DNA of 64,000 nucleotides, taken from Nocardia sp. XZ_19_385. Its GTDB lineage: Bacteria > Actinomycetota > Actinomycetes > Mycobacteriales > Mycobacteriaceae. Every line of letters starts with the position of its first letter. Positions within the stretch are counted from its first letter, which is position 1. Position numbers and translations under genes: made by a program. Positions 17,768 through 26,161 of the stretch are shown here, in pieces. The notes beneath the pieces are model-generated. The model was not told the DNA's origin. It saw only the letters and a program-made list of their open reading frames with translations, and made no database searches. Location of the stretch: NCBI RefSeq assembly GCF_015355755.1, contig NZ_JACVEE010000001.1, positions 1,984,001 through 2,048,000 on the forward strand, given 5' to 3'.

Positions 17768-18949
17768 TCAGATGTCGGCGTCGCCCTCCGGCTGTGGGAT
17801 GGGCGGGGTGGCTACCCAGCCGGCAACGAGAGCGAGGCCGCTGGGGCGGTGGATGGCGAGGAAGCCGAAGGGGCGGTCGAAGGTGGCTTCGATCAGCCGG
17901 ATGGTGTGAGTGTTCGGGGGTGGCATGCCGACGGCGAGTATGTCGAAGGCGGTGACGGCGGCGGCTTTGAAGCCCTTGGCGGAGAACTGGGCCAGGGCGT
18001 CCTGCTTGCCCTGGCTGATGTAGAGCGGGACCGGGCTGATGGCGGGGAAATTGTCGAGTTCGGTGCTGGCCGCGGACAAGCCGAAGAGGGTGCGGTGCGC
18101 GAGGAGATCGTGGGTCGATCGGATATCGAAGGGCCGCAAGAGGATTCCAAGCCGGTCGATCGGTGTGGTGCTCCTTTCCTCGCTGACTGTCAAGCCGGGG
18201 GCTTCGATGCCGAGTGGGAGGTCGGTTCGGATCGGGATCTCGCCGTTCATCGCGCCGAGCCCGGTCGCCAGGACAGCGCCCGGTTCGGCGTCGCCGAGTA
18301 ACAGATGCACGTCCAGGTCGTTGTCGCCTGCCACGATAACGCGGGTGACCTGCACGTCGCCGTCCAGGATCGCGGCGGCTTGCGCGTCCGGGGAGTACTG
18401 CGACAAGGCGACGCCGCTGTGTCCCGCCCACGGCCCGGTGCGGGGGACGAGGGTGGATGGTTGAAACGGTGTGCGCCAGGTGGTTTCGGCGAACAGGGCG
18501 GTGGCCAGGACCAGGACGGAGTCCGGGGTGACTTGCAGCGGGAACTTTTCGATCATGCCGTGGGTGTGCTTGTTCGCCCAGGCGTCCAACGCTCCCTGCC
18601 CGGCGAGGCGCTCCACCACTCCGGCAGGCAGGCTCTGCACCCACGCCGGATTCAGCGGCAGCTCAGCTTTGGCCCATACGCCGAGTGCGGCGGATGCGGA
18701 TGCCGAATCATCCAGAATCGCAAGGAGTTCCAGCGCTGCTTCGCGTGCCGCGGCGGCCGGGATCCCGATCGCCTGTTCCAGCTCCGCGCGGGCAGGGCCA
18801 TCTGCAGCGTCGGCGAGGACTGCGAGTAGTGGCCACAGGCCGACCCCGGAGAGGACGAAGTCGCCCGCGGGGGTGGCCTGGCACCATTTGGCGGTAAGTC
18901 GGTTGGAGGCGAGGACATTCGGAGTGGTTCCGGTAGGCACCGGGCCCAC
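17768..18949 (-). CDS. serpin-like protein
   Basis: A 393-aa protein with the overall serpin pattern. Hinge-like segment FSAKGFKAAAVTAF spans about 322-335, then the variable reactive-loop region, then the C-terminal serpin signature FDRPFGFLAIHRPSGLALVAG at about 357-378. The hinge has Gly then Ala-rich residues but carries Phe-Lys where inhibitory serpins have Thr-Glu, so inhibition is uncertain. No signal peptide is present, suggesting a cytoplasmic target or non-classical role. GTG start. Serpins are patchily distributed in bacteria. Convergent with the MFS gene; downstream of the LigD-like gene on the same strand. Confidence 0.8.
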   Translation of the reverse strand: MGPVPTGTTPNVLASNRLTAKWCQATPAGDFVLSGVGLWPLLAVLADAADGPARAELEQAIGIPAAAAREAALELLAILDDSASASAALGVWAKAELPLNPAWVQSLPAGVVERLAGQGALDAWANKHTHGMIEKFPLQVTPDSVLVLATALFAETTWRTPFQPSTLVPRTGPWAGHSGVALSQYSPDAQAAAILDGDVQVTRVIVAGDNDLDVHLLLGDAEPGAVLATGLGAMNGEIPIRTDLPLGIEAPGLTVSEERSTTPIDRLGILLRPFDIRSTHDLLAHRTLFGLSAASTELDNFPAISPVPLYISQGKQDALAQFSAKGFKAAAVTAFDILAVGMPPPNTHTIRLIEATFDRPFGFLAIHRPSGLALVAGWVATPPIPQPEGDADI

Positions 18950-18990
18950 GATAGTTGCTCTGACCGTTTGGCCCCGGTCCTGCCGGGGAG

Positions 18991-19950
18991 CTAGCTGTCG
19001 TTCTTGTTTCGTGCCGCACGCGCTCGGCGTTTGCCTTCGTGCATGGCCTGGACGCGGGCGATGGGGATGGTGTGGCCCTCTTCGAGGAGATCGGCGGGAA
19101 GGGTTTGGGGAGCGGGCATTTCGTCGGCCCAGGGGTCACGGGCACCGAGCAGGCCGGGGGCGGTGCGGACGGTGAAGTCGGCCGGGGTGATGTTGTCGAG
19201 GTCGGACCAGGAGAGCGGGAAGGAGACGGGGGTTCCCGGGCGGATGCGGGGGCTGTAGGCGGCGACGACGGTCGCTCCGCCGGCGCGAGTGGAGTCGAGG
19301 AAGACCTTGCCCTTGCGGTCTTCCACGATGAAGGCGGTGGTGGCCAGGGACGGGTCCAGGCGTTCGGCGCGGGCGGCGATGGCTCGGGTGGCGGCGGCGA
19401 CATCGTCGATGGGGAGGCCCTCGACGAGGGGGACGAAGATGTGCAGGCCCTTGGCGCCACTGGTTTTCACGGCGCCGGCCAAGCCGTCGTCGGTCAGCGC
19501 CTGCTGAATGAGTTTCGCGGCGAGCACCGCCTGCCCGAACGGCTGCCCCTCGGGTGGATCGATGTCGAGGATCAGATGCGTAGGGCCCTTGGCATGGTCG
19601 GCCAGGAGCAGTGTGGGGTGGTATTCGATGGCGCGCTGGTTGCCGAACCACAGCAGGGTGCGGACATCCTCGCAGAGCGCGTAGGTGACTTCGCGGTGCG
19701 AACTCTCGGCCCACACCCGCACCCGCGGCACCCACTCCGGGGTGTACTTCGGCAGGTTCTTCTGCATGAAAGGTTCCTGGCCGGGGCGGATTCGGATGAC
19801 CGACAAGGGGCGATCACGCAGCTGACGCACCAGCCGATCGCCGGCGAACTCGAGGTAATCGATCAGGTCGCGTTTGGTCGCCTCGGCGCCGTCGAACAGC
19901 GGCTTGTCGAGATTGGTCAGCTTGACGCCGTTGCGTTCCTCGTCACCCAT
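18991..19950 (-). CDS. stand-alone LigD-type polymerase/primase domain protein (NHEJ)
   Basis: A 319-aa archaeo-eukaryotic-primase-like polymerase domain as found in LigD. ATG 19950 (MGDEERNGVKLTNLDKPLF) is preferred over the longer frame. Landmarks: KPLF near the N-terminus, the metal-binding DIDPPEG, and SGAKGLHIFVPL, then SFPLSWSDLD. No ligase or phosphoesterase domain is attached, as in several actinobacteria where NHEJ parts are separate genes. It would add nucleotides at Ku-bound ends. A basic C-terminal tail (KRRARAARNK) may bind DNA. Divergent from the 83-aa gene. Confidence 0.9.
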   Translation of the reverse strand: MGDEERNGVKLTNLDKPLFDGAEATKRDLIDYLEFAGDRLVRQLRDRPLSVIRIRPGQEPFMQKNLPKYTPEWVPRVRVWAESSHREVTYALCEDVRTLLWFGNQRAIEYHPTLLLADHAKGPTHLILDIDPPEGQPFGQAVLAAKLIQQALTDDGLAGAVKTSGAKGLHIFVPLVEGLPIDDVAAATRAIAARAERLDPSLATTAFIVEDRKGKVFLDSTRAGGATVVAAYSPRIRPGTPVSFPLSWSDLDNITPADFTVRTAPGLLGARDPWADEMPAPQTLPADLLEEGHTIPIARVQAMHEGKRRARAARNKNDS

Positions 19951-20000
19951 CGGCCTGCCTTCCCTGGTTTTGCGGGGCACACCGAGGGTACGGCGGCGGT

Positions 20001-20252
20001 ATGACAACCTCGCATGAAACCGGTCAGGTCACCGGCACGATCGACAAGGACTACAACCTCATCTGGTTCACCGAGCAGTGCCTGAGCAACACGCTGCGCA
20101 TGGAGCAGTACTGCCGCGATGCCGAACGGCAGGGCGACAGCCAGCTGGCGGAATTCTTCCGCAAGGCCCAGGGCGAGAGCCGCAAGGGCGCCGAACAGGG
20201 CAAGGCCCTGCTGGCTCAGCGTTTGAGCGGCGGGAACGGCGGGCGCAACTGA
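20001..20252 (+). CDS. conserved small helical protein (83 aa)
   Basis: A short acidic/basic helical protein. TIDKDYNLIWFTEQCLSNTL and AERQGDSQLAEFFRKAQ suggest two amphipathic helices, reminiscent of ferritin-like or DUF-type stress proteins of actinomycetes. There is no signal peptide or metal motif I can assign. It is divergent from the LigD-like gene, separated by 50 bp. Function unknown. Confidence 0.7.
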   Translation: MTTSHETGQVTGTIDKDYNLIWFTEQCLSNTLRMEQYCRDAERQGDSQLAEFFRKAQGESRKGAEQGKALLAQRLSGGNGGRN

Positions 20253-20282
20253 CACGCGCGCCACTCCGCAAATAGCAAACTA

Positions 20283-20300
20283 TTAGCTAATCTTCCGTCT
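20283..20300 (+). promoter_or_regulatory. -10 element and short palindrome for the DUF4436 gene
   Basis: TAATCT (20288-20293) matches the TANNNT -10 consensus and ends 7 bp before GTG 20301, consistent with a leaderless transcript. It overlaps the palindrome ATTAGCTAAT (20283-20292). Confidence 0.45.
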
Positions 20301-21466
20301 GTGGTGACCACGGACGGGATCGACAAAGCACAACGGAACCCGAGCCGAGACCGCAGCACAGGCGCGTACCGCAAAGCCTGCTGTGGCTCGGCTCCATCGG
20401 TTTGGCGCTGCTGTTCGTCGCCGGCACGTTCTACGCCTGGAACGGCGCCCGCAACCGGGAAGACTCGATGGCGCAGGTCAGCGGCCTGGTCACCGACCAA
20501 GCATCGGTCGACCAAGTGCTCGCGGCGACGGTCCCGCCCGACGCCGGCTCGATTCCGAGGATCCGGACCGGTGTACTCATCCACAGCGTGGAATTCGCCA
20601 ACTCACACAACGTGAAGATCAACGGCAAGATCTGGCAACGCTACGGCGCCGATCTCCCCGCGGACGTCACCCGCGGCGTGATGCTGCTCGAAGCCGACGA
20701 CGCGACCCCGCTGGAACCGTTCATCGAGTACGAGAGCCACGGCGACGAAGTCAAGGTGTGGTCGTTCTCGACCACCATGCACCAGAAGTTCGACTACGGC
20801 GACTATCCGCTGGACCGCCAGGACATCTGGCTGCGAATGGCCTCCCCCGATCCCTACCACCCGGTTCAGCTGGTGCCCGACTTCGTCGCGTATCCGCCCT
20901 GGGATCCCGTCCGGCTGCAGGGCCTCGATCCCGGTATGGTGCTGGCCGATTGGAAACCCGACTACACCGTTTTCAGCCTGCAGCACAAGGACTTCGGACT
21001 GGTCCGCGCCACCGGGCTGCAGAAGACCGACGAGCTCTACTTCAACATCGGAGTCAGCCGCGGTCTACTCGGCCCGCTGCTGGGCCGCATCGTCCCGGTG
21101 CTGCTGCTGGCGGTGCTGATGTTCCTGTCCCTGTTCGTCATCACCACCGACCCGGACCGCCGCTCGATCTCCGGCTTCACCGCCTTCGCGATCATCGGCT
21201 TCGCGGTGAGCACCGTGCTGGTCGTCGCGGTCAACGACAACGCGACGCGCGCCGAGATCTCGGCTACCGGCATCGCCTACATCGAGTGGTGGTTCTTCGC
21301 TCTGTATTCGATGACGCTGATCGTCGCCCTGAACGCGACCCTGCTCATTACCGGCAAACTGGCGCCCCTGGTCACCTGGCGGGAGAATCTCTTACCGAAA
21401 TTGGTGTTCTGGCCCTTGTTCACCGGCGTGATGTACGCCGCCACGGTCGGCTACCTCGGCTGGTGA
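20301..21466 (+). CDS. DUF4436-family membrane protein with apparent N-terminal frameshift
   Basis: The main frame (from about 20372 to the stop) encodes helix LLWLGSIGLALLFVAGTFY, a long exterior domain (VKINGKIWQRYGADLP, YDYGDYPLDRQD-like DYPLDRQDIW), then helices near PVLLLAVLMFLSLFV and to the C-terminus, matching DUF4436. In that frame the only start is TTG 20402 inside the first helix. A natural N-terminus (VTTDGIDKAQRNPSRDRS) begins at GTG 20301/20304 in another frame. Adding one base in the AAA at 20373-20375 would join them. It is either a real mutation or a sequence error. Function of the family is unknown. Confidence 0.75.
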
Positions 21467-21588
21467 TCGAGGGTGGGGTCAAGTGCCCCAACAACTTACG
21501 CCCCGACAAGTATGGGCACGTCAGAGCGTAATTCGGCGGTGCCTCCGTCCGATGTCCCGTGCAGAGGTTGTCGGGAGCGGAGTGTGCT

Positions 21589-22911
21589 GTGCGTCGTCTG
21601 GAAATTCTGGTGCTGTCGGTCGTCATGGCAGCGGCGGTGTTGTGGGGTGTGCCGAGTGTGGCCGAAGCGCAACCGGAGGGGTTGAAGCACTGCACGGTGA
21701 GCAGCGGCCGCACTTTGGAGACGGCGAAACCTGAAGAGGTGGGCCTGGATTCGGCCGCGATGGCCGAGGCTATGCGGATCGCGAACGATCCTTCACGGCG
21801 CACCGTGCATGTGTTCCGCAACAACTGCCTGATCGCTACCGGAGCGCGCAACGCCGAAAACGGCGGGGTGGCGTGGAATATGTGGAGCAGCACCAAGAGT
21901 GTGGTTTCGCTGGTCGCGGGGATCGCCGTCGATGAGCAGCGGCTGAAGATCGACGACCCGATCGGGGTCTACCTGCCACCGGGGCTCGGGGACGAAGCGC
22001 ACCGCGCGATCAAGGTCCGGCACCTGTTGGACGAATCTTCGGGGATGCGGGTTGCCGTTGCCTCCGAGGGGATTACGGGTCTGGCGCAGCTGGATCCGAA
22101 CGTGGTGGCGCAGGCGCTGGCGCTGCCGATCGATCATGAACCGGGCACGATTTGGCAGTACAGTCAGCGCGCGGTCGACCTGCTGGTCTATGTCGTGCAA
22201 CAGGCGGTGGGCGAGGACTTCCAGGCCTACGCGCAGCGAAAGCTGTTCACGCCGTTGGGTATTGCGGCCAATGACTACCACTGGGCGCGAGACCGCAGTG
22301 GAAACACCTACGGGTACGCGCATCTGGTGCTGCCACCCGCCGACTTCGTGAAGCTGGGACTGCTGATCGGCAACCAGGGCGCATACGGCGACACCCAGGT
22401 CGTGTCGGCGGAGTACATCCGGCTGGCCAGCGAACCCTCCCCTGCCAAGCCATGTTTCGGGTTCCTGCTGGTCGTCAACGGCCCCGGCTGCGCGATCTCC
22501 TTCCCCGGACTGCCCTCGGATGCGGTGGAGATGGCGGGCATGATGCGCCAGGACAACTTCATCGTCCCCAGCCTCGGCCTGATGGTCAGCTGGACCGGAG
22601 TAACCGTCCCCGGCGACTCGGTGAGCTTCCCGCACGATGTGCTGCGCGCCGTCATCGCGGCCTTCCGCGAACCCACCCTGCCCGACCCGGGCCCCTACAC
22701 CCCACTCCCCGACGTCAGCGTCACCGACCCGATGATCTCCAACCCCGACGCCCTCTTCGGCGCCCTCGGCATCGGCCCCGCCGCCTACCCCGGCTGCAAC
22801 CTCGCCACCTGCCTGGGCAAACCCCTCGCCGCCCCCTTCGGCGACTGGCCCCCGGGCTGCTACATCCTGGGCTGCGTGGGCACCCACCCCGCAACCCCGG
22901 GCATCCGCTAA
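21589..22911 (+). CDS. secreted beta-lactamase-fold serine hydrolase
   Basis: About 440 aa from GTG 21589, preceded by CGGAG. Signal peptide with hydrophobic core VLSVVMAAAVLWG and likely cleavage after AEA. The class C/penicillin-binding fold carries S-x2-K in SSTKS, with WSSTKSVVSLVAG as the nucleophile helix, and WQYSQRAVDLL at the usual YxN position. It may be a DD-peptidase-like or esterase-type hydrolase. The C-terminal 80 residues are Pro/Cys rich (DWPPGCYILGC), an unusual tail that could form disulfides outside the cell. Followed by a large inverted repeat. Confidence 0.85.
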   Translation: MRRLEILVLSVVMAAAVLWGVPSVAEAQPEGLKHCTVSSGRTLETAKPEEVGLDSAAMAEAMRIANDPSRRTVHVFRNNCLIATGARNAENGGVAWNMWSSTKSVVSLVAGIAVDEQRLKIDDPIGVYLPPGLGDEAHRAIKVRHLLDESSGMRVAVASEGITGLAQLDPNVVAQALALPIDHEPGTIWQYSQRAVDLLVYVVQQAVGEDFQAYAQRKLFTPLGIAANDYHWARDRSGNTYGYAHLVLPPADFVKLGLLIGNQGAYGDTQVVSAEYIRLASEPSPAKPCFGFLLVVNGPGCAISFPGLPSDAVEMAGMMRQDNFIVPSLGLMVSWTGVTVPGDSVSFPHDVLRAVIAAFREPTLPDPGPYTPLPDVSVTDPMISNPDALFGALGIGPAAYPGCNLATCLGKPLAAPFGDWPPGCYILGCVGTHPATPGIR

Positions 22912-22917
22912 CCACCG

Positions 22918-22980
22918 AGATCAACAGGACCTGGTGGCGGCATCAGCCGAGTAGAACCCGCCACCAGGTCCTGTTGATCT
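22918..22980. terminator. perfect 23-bp inverted repeat (terminator-like)
   Basis: Arms 22918-22940 and 22958-22980 are exact reverse complements around a 17-nt loop, starting 7 bp after the serine hydrolase stop. No T-run follows. A strong transcript hairpin and terminator is the simplest reading; exact symmetry this long is unusual for a chromosomal terminator. Confidence 0.7.
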
Positions 22981-23072
22981 TGAAAACTGCTCTCTACGAA
23001 CGGATTTCAATCCGGAACGCTCGCTGTTCCGAATGTTGGTGTGTAAGCATCGTCGTTCGAATGAGGTAGCCC

Positions 23073-23768
23073 ATGGACGTACAGCAGTCCGAAGTCTCGG
23101 TCAGATCCCTCCGCCGGCGCGCCGCCATCCTCGCGGTCTGCGCATTACCCCTGGCAGTCGCCGTATTCGGGGCGGGCACCGCCGCCGCCGAAGATCCACC
23201 GCCCGGTCCGGAGGTCGTTGAATCCGCGCCTGCGGCACCGGATCCGCTCGCGTTCCTGCAGACCCTCATCCCGGTGCCCGCACCGGCACCGGTGGTCGAG
23301 GCTATCCCCGCCGTCATCGACGAACCTCCGGCACCGATCGACACCGATCGGATCCGTATCGGCGATACCGAGGTCGACCGGCCGGAGTGGCTGCCCGTCG
23401 AGACCGCGGCTCAGATCAACGACGCTGCCGGCGGCGCCGAAACGGCGCTGTCCAGCGCGTTGCAGTTGGCCGGGCTGGAACCGTGGCGGGCCGGTCGAGT
23501 CGCCGATGACGTCCTCGGATCCGCCGCGGTCGGCGCGGCTGTCGGCACCGTCGTCGCCGGACCCGTCGCCTCCACCGGTGCGCTGATCGGCGTCGTCGCG
23601 GGTCTCGTGGCCGGCTTGCCGTTCGCACCCATCGGGCTGGTCATCGTCCCCGTCATCGGCGCGATCCTGGGGTACGCGATGGTCGCTGCCCCGTTCGCAG
23701 CGGTCGGCGCGGTCGTCGGTGCCGCCGCGGGCGCCGTCGAGGGCATGACCGCCGCCCCGCCCGCCTGA
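23073..23768 (+). CDS. secreted protein with glycine/alanine-rich hydrophobic C-terminus
   Basis: A 231-aa exported protein. A twin-Arg-like RRRAA n-region, hydrophobic core AVCALPLAVAVFGAG and cleavage near TAAAED form the signal. A Pro-rich linker (DPLAFLQTLIPVPAPAP) follows, and the last 85 residues alternate small residues and hydrophobics (AAVGAAVGTVVAGPVAS and GAVVGAAAGAV), a glycine-zipper-like pattern that could insert in membranes. Its design resembles the protein at 44002-44724. Role unknown; pore-forming or envelope association is a guess. Confidence 0.75.
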   Translation: MDVQQSEVSVRSLRRRAAILAVCALPLAVAVFGAGTAAAEDPPPGPEVVESAPAAPDPLAFLQTLIPVPAPAPVVEAIPAVIDEPPAPIDTDRIRIGDTEVDRPEWLPVETAAQINDAAGGAETALSSALQLAGLEPWRAGRVADDVLGSAAVGAAVGTVVAGPVASTGALIGVVAGLVAGLPFAPIGLVIVPVIGAILGYAMVAAPFAAVGAVVGAAAGAVEGMTAAPPA

Positions 23769-23780
23769 GGCGAACACGAG

Positions 23781-23838
23781 TTCGGTCCCGGCGCCCCGAA
23801 TTGACCCCACCGGTCGATCACCGGGCTCCGGGACCGAA
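23781..23838. terminator. inverted repeat downstream of the secreted Gly-rich gene
   Basis: 11-bp arms (23781-23791 with 23828-23838) around a 36-nt loop, 13 bp after the stop. Probable terminator. Confidence 0.45.
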
Positions 23839-23907
23839 TCATGCGCGGTGCCGATCGTGCGCGATCTACCATCGAGAGCAGGCTCGCCGAACGCGCAGGA
23901 GGCAGCC

Positions 23908-24279
23908 ATGACGGCACCGAGACACCGGATCGCTCTCGCGGCGACAACCCTCGCCGTGGCCCTGACGGCGGCTTGCGGCAAATCGGAACCGGCCGAGCCG
24001 CCACCGCTCCCGGCGCCCGCCCCGGTGAACACGATGACGATCACCATCGACCAACGCACCTACAGCGTCGTGCCGCCGATCCTGCCGGGCGCGGTCGTTA
24101 CCGTCGTCAACCACGACCCGGTCAAGCACAGCATCACCAGTCGGCGCACCGGCTACTTCGACTACGAGGTCCTCCCGCGGCAGACCGTCACTTTCACCGC
24201 CCCTGCCGAGCCGGGCGTGCACCCGTTCTACTGCAAGTACCACGCCCGCATGGAAACCGCGCTCACCGTCCGCCGGTAG
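23908..24279 (+). CDS. cupredoxin (type 1 copper) lipoprotein
   Basis: A 123-aa lipoprotein from ATG 23908. Lipobox LTAAC gives lipid Cys23. The cupredoxin strand pattern carries a complete type-1 copper site: His74 (VKHSITS), then Cys109-x2-His112-x2-Met115 (YCKYHARM). It should bind one copper and shuttle single electrons, or store copper, on the outer face of the membrane. A Pro-rich spacer separates the anchor from the domain. It ends 6 bp before the stop of a convergent operon that encodes a second, cupredoxin-like lipoprotein, so the two sets may work together. Confidence 0.85.
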   Translation: MTAPRHRIALAATTLAVALTAACGKSEPAEPPPLPAPAPVNTMTITIDQRTYSVVPPILPGAVVTVVNHDPVKHSITSRRTGYFDYEVLPRQTVTFTAPAEPGVHPFYCKYHARMETALTVRR

Positions 24280-24285
24280 CAGCCC

Positions 24286-25608
24286 TCACCCGCCGAAGAG
24301 CAGGTAGAGGCCGGTGAAGGTGAACCCGACCATGACCAGCATCAGCGCGAGTTGCCCGGTGGCGCGGTGTGCGCGCGGCAGGAGCTGGAGGCAGCGGTCG
24401 TGGGCGGCGGTCACGCCGAGGATGTGGCCGGTGAGGACGGCCAGGACTTTCAGGGTGGCGAGTACGGCCGGGTGGGCCGAGAGGAAGTAGTCGACCTGGT
24501 GGTCGGCGAGGCCCGCGAGGTTCCAGCCGCGGTCGAAAGGGTCGGCGAGTAAGAACAGGGTGGCTTGGCCTTTTTCGAGGAGGAAGGTCAGGTAGTGGGC
24601 GACGAGGTAGCCCGCGATGATCGGGGTGATGCTGTGGGCGAGCAGGCGTGGGAGGGGATCGCGGTCCGGACGGCTGAGGCCGGGGGCCGCCCGGGCGGCC
24701 CGGATGAACAGAATGCCGACGATCGCGATGACGGTGAGCAAGCCGAGAGTGCGGGTGGCGGTTTCGGTGAGAACGTCTCCGCCGCTTCGGGAGTCGAGGA
24801 AATTCTGCCAGGCGGGCAGGGCGGAGAGGCTGTCGAAAGCGGTGGAGCCGAGCAGGGTCGCGGCCAGGACCACGGCACCGGGCAGCACCGGGCTCGCGGC
24901 GAGATTGTTCAGTGGGGCGCGCAGGACCGGTTCGCCGGAGTTGTTGCGGCCGAACAGGCTCAGGCGGGAGAGCAGGGTGCTGTAGACCTCGAACGGGTCG
25001 GCGCGCTCGGCCCACACCGTGCCGAATAGGGCCAGCCCCGTCGCGGTGATCAGGACGTAGCCGAGCAACCAGAAGCCGATCACCATGACCGAACCCGGTT
25101 CGGGTGCGGCGAGTTCCAGCCAGACGAAGGCGAACAGGCCGACGACCGCCGGCCGGTATCCCCAGGATTCGGGGTAGTCGAGCACGCCCTGCTGTGGGTC
25201 GCGGCGCAGCAGCAGGCAGGCGAATCGGTGCAATGCGCGCAGCGGTGAAATGAGCTTCCAGACCGGGCCGAACAGCAGCGAGGCCGTCATGACGCCGACC
25301 CACAGGTAGATGTAGAAGACGCCCGGTATCGGGTTACGTTGCGGGTCAGGCGAACCCAGCACCAACACCAGTCCGAGGAAGATCGCGATCGCCACACTCG
25401 GCACCGCGATCACGGTCCGGAGGATCCGCGAATCGATGATCGCGGGCAACCGCCGCCCCGGCGCCTCCGGATCCAGCCGGGGTTCCCGCCAGGCCACCAG
25501 CAGGATCGCGAAGGAGAACGTCAACGCCCAGGCGGCGCCGATCAGCGCGTAGGACAACGGGATCGGCAGATCGTCGGCGCCGCCGAGGCCGTGCGCCAGC
25601 ACCGTCAC
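24286..25608 (-). CDS. polytopic membrane protein, FedB-like
   Basis: A 440-aa protein with about ten hydrophobic helices. The N-terminal AHGLGGADDLPIPLSYAL and WREPRLD are a signature I associate with actinobacterial proteins often labelled fenitrothion-hydrolase-like (FedB) without known natural function. Conserved-looking histidines lie in VAHYLTF, LADHQVDYF and TGHILGVTAAHDR near the C-terminus and could bind metal. It is the last gene of the four-gene operon; its ATG overlaps the preceding stop by 4 nt. Enzymatic activity cannot be inferred from sequence here. Confidence 0.75.
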   Translation of the reverse strand: MTVLAHGLGGADDLPIPLSYALIGAAWALTFSFAILLVAWREPRLDPEAPGRRLPAIIDSRILRTVIAVPSVAIAIFLGLVLVLGSPDPQRNPIPGVFYIYLWVGVMTASLLFGPVWKLISPLRALHRFACLLLRRDPQQGVLDYPESWGYRPAVVGLFAFVWLELAAPEPGSVMVIGFWLLGYVLITATGLALFGTVWAERADPFEVYSTLLSRLSLFGRNNSGEPVLRAPLNNLAASPVLPGAVVLAATLLGSTAFDSLSALPAWQNFLDSRSGGDVLTETATRTLGLLTVIAIVGILFIRAARAAPGLSRPDRDPLPRLLAHSITPIIAGYLVAHYLTFLLEKGQATLFLLADPFDRGWNLAGLADHQVDYFLSAHPAVLATLKVLAVLTGHILGVTAAHDRCLQLLPRAHRATGQLALMLVMVGFTFTGLYLLFGG

Positions 25609-25991
25609 GGGCGAACCTGCAGGGTGGTCACGGTCTTGCCGGCGTCGTGGAGTTCCACCTCCACCTGGCCGGGGATGGCAACGGTGAACCGGAACTCCTG
25701 GCCCGCACGGGGTTCGACGGTGAAGGTGTGCGGCGGGTCGGCGTGCACATGCAGTTCATCGGGCGCGTCGCTGTCGACCTTCAGCACGATCGGCTGTCCC
25801 ACTTGGGCTTCGGTTCGGCTGTTCGTGGGGGTCACTGCGCCGGAGGCGATTCGGATGGCGACAAACGTCTCTGCCGGTGCGGCCGCTGACGGACTGCCGG
25901 TCGTCGGCGGCGGCGATTCGGACGTCGTCGAGCAGGCGGACGCGATCGCCGCCACGGCGACCAGCCCGAGTGCGCACTGCGCTTTCATCAC
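25605..25991 (-). CDS. cupredoxin-like lipoprotein without the type-1 cysteine
   Basis: A 128-aa lipoprotein: lipobox IASAC with lipid Cys20, a Ser/Pro/Thr linker, then a beta-sandwich resembling EfeO-type cupredoxin domains (DELHVHADPPHTF, then PGQVEVELHDAGK, ending LQVRP). The H-x-H pair and two later His could bind metal, but the Cys ligand of a blue copper site is absent. Both its start and stop overlap neighbouring genes by 4 nt. Probable exterior partner of the membrane proteins in this operon. Confidence 0.75.
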   Translation of the reverse strand: MMKAQCALGLVAVAAIASACSTTSESPPPTTGSPSAAAPAETFVAIRIASGAVTPTNSRTEAQVGQPIVLKVDSDAPDELHVHADPPHTFTVEPRAGQEFRFTVAIPGQVEVELHDAGKTVTTLQVRP

Positions 25992-26161
25992 TCGTCATCC
26001 TTGGTCGTGTGCCCGGCGTCGGACTCCCGCCGCTCCGCCCGCCGATCACGCATGGCGATGTAGACGACCACCCCGACGATCGCGAACGCGGGCGCGAACG
26101 CCGGGATGGCCAGCAAGGCCGAGTGATCCGCCAGAACATCTACTCCCGGTTCGTATCTCAT
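25988..26161 (-). CDS. 57-aa single-pass membrane protein
   Basis: A small protein with one helix (LLAIPAFAPAFAIVGVVVY) and a basic, then acidic tail (MRDRRAERRESDAG). The start ATG overlaps the upstream stop and its own stop overlaps the next start, both as ATGA, so translation is tightly coupled on both sides. Placement between a large membrane protein and a lipoprotein suggests a complex subunit, like small subunits of oxidases or transporters. Function unknown. Confidence 0.75.
   Translation of the reverse strand: MRYEPGVDVLADHSALLAIPAFAPAFAIVGVVVYIAMRDRRAERRESDAGHTTKDDE

Noticed and set aside
20370..20380. Programmed -1 frameshift in the DUF4436 gene
   Set aside because: No canonical slippery heptamer or downstream structure is evident; mutation or base-call error is simpler.
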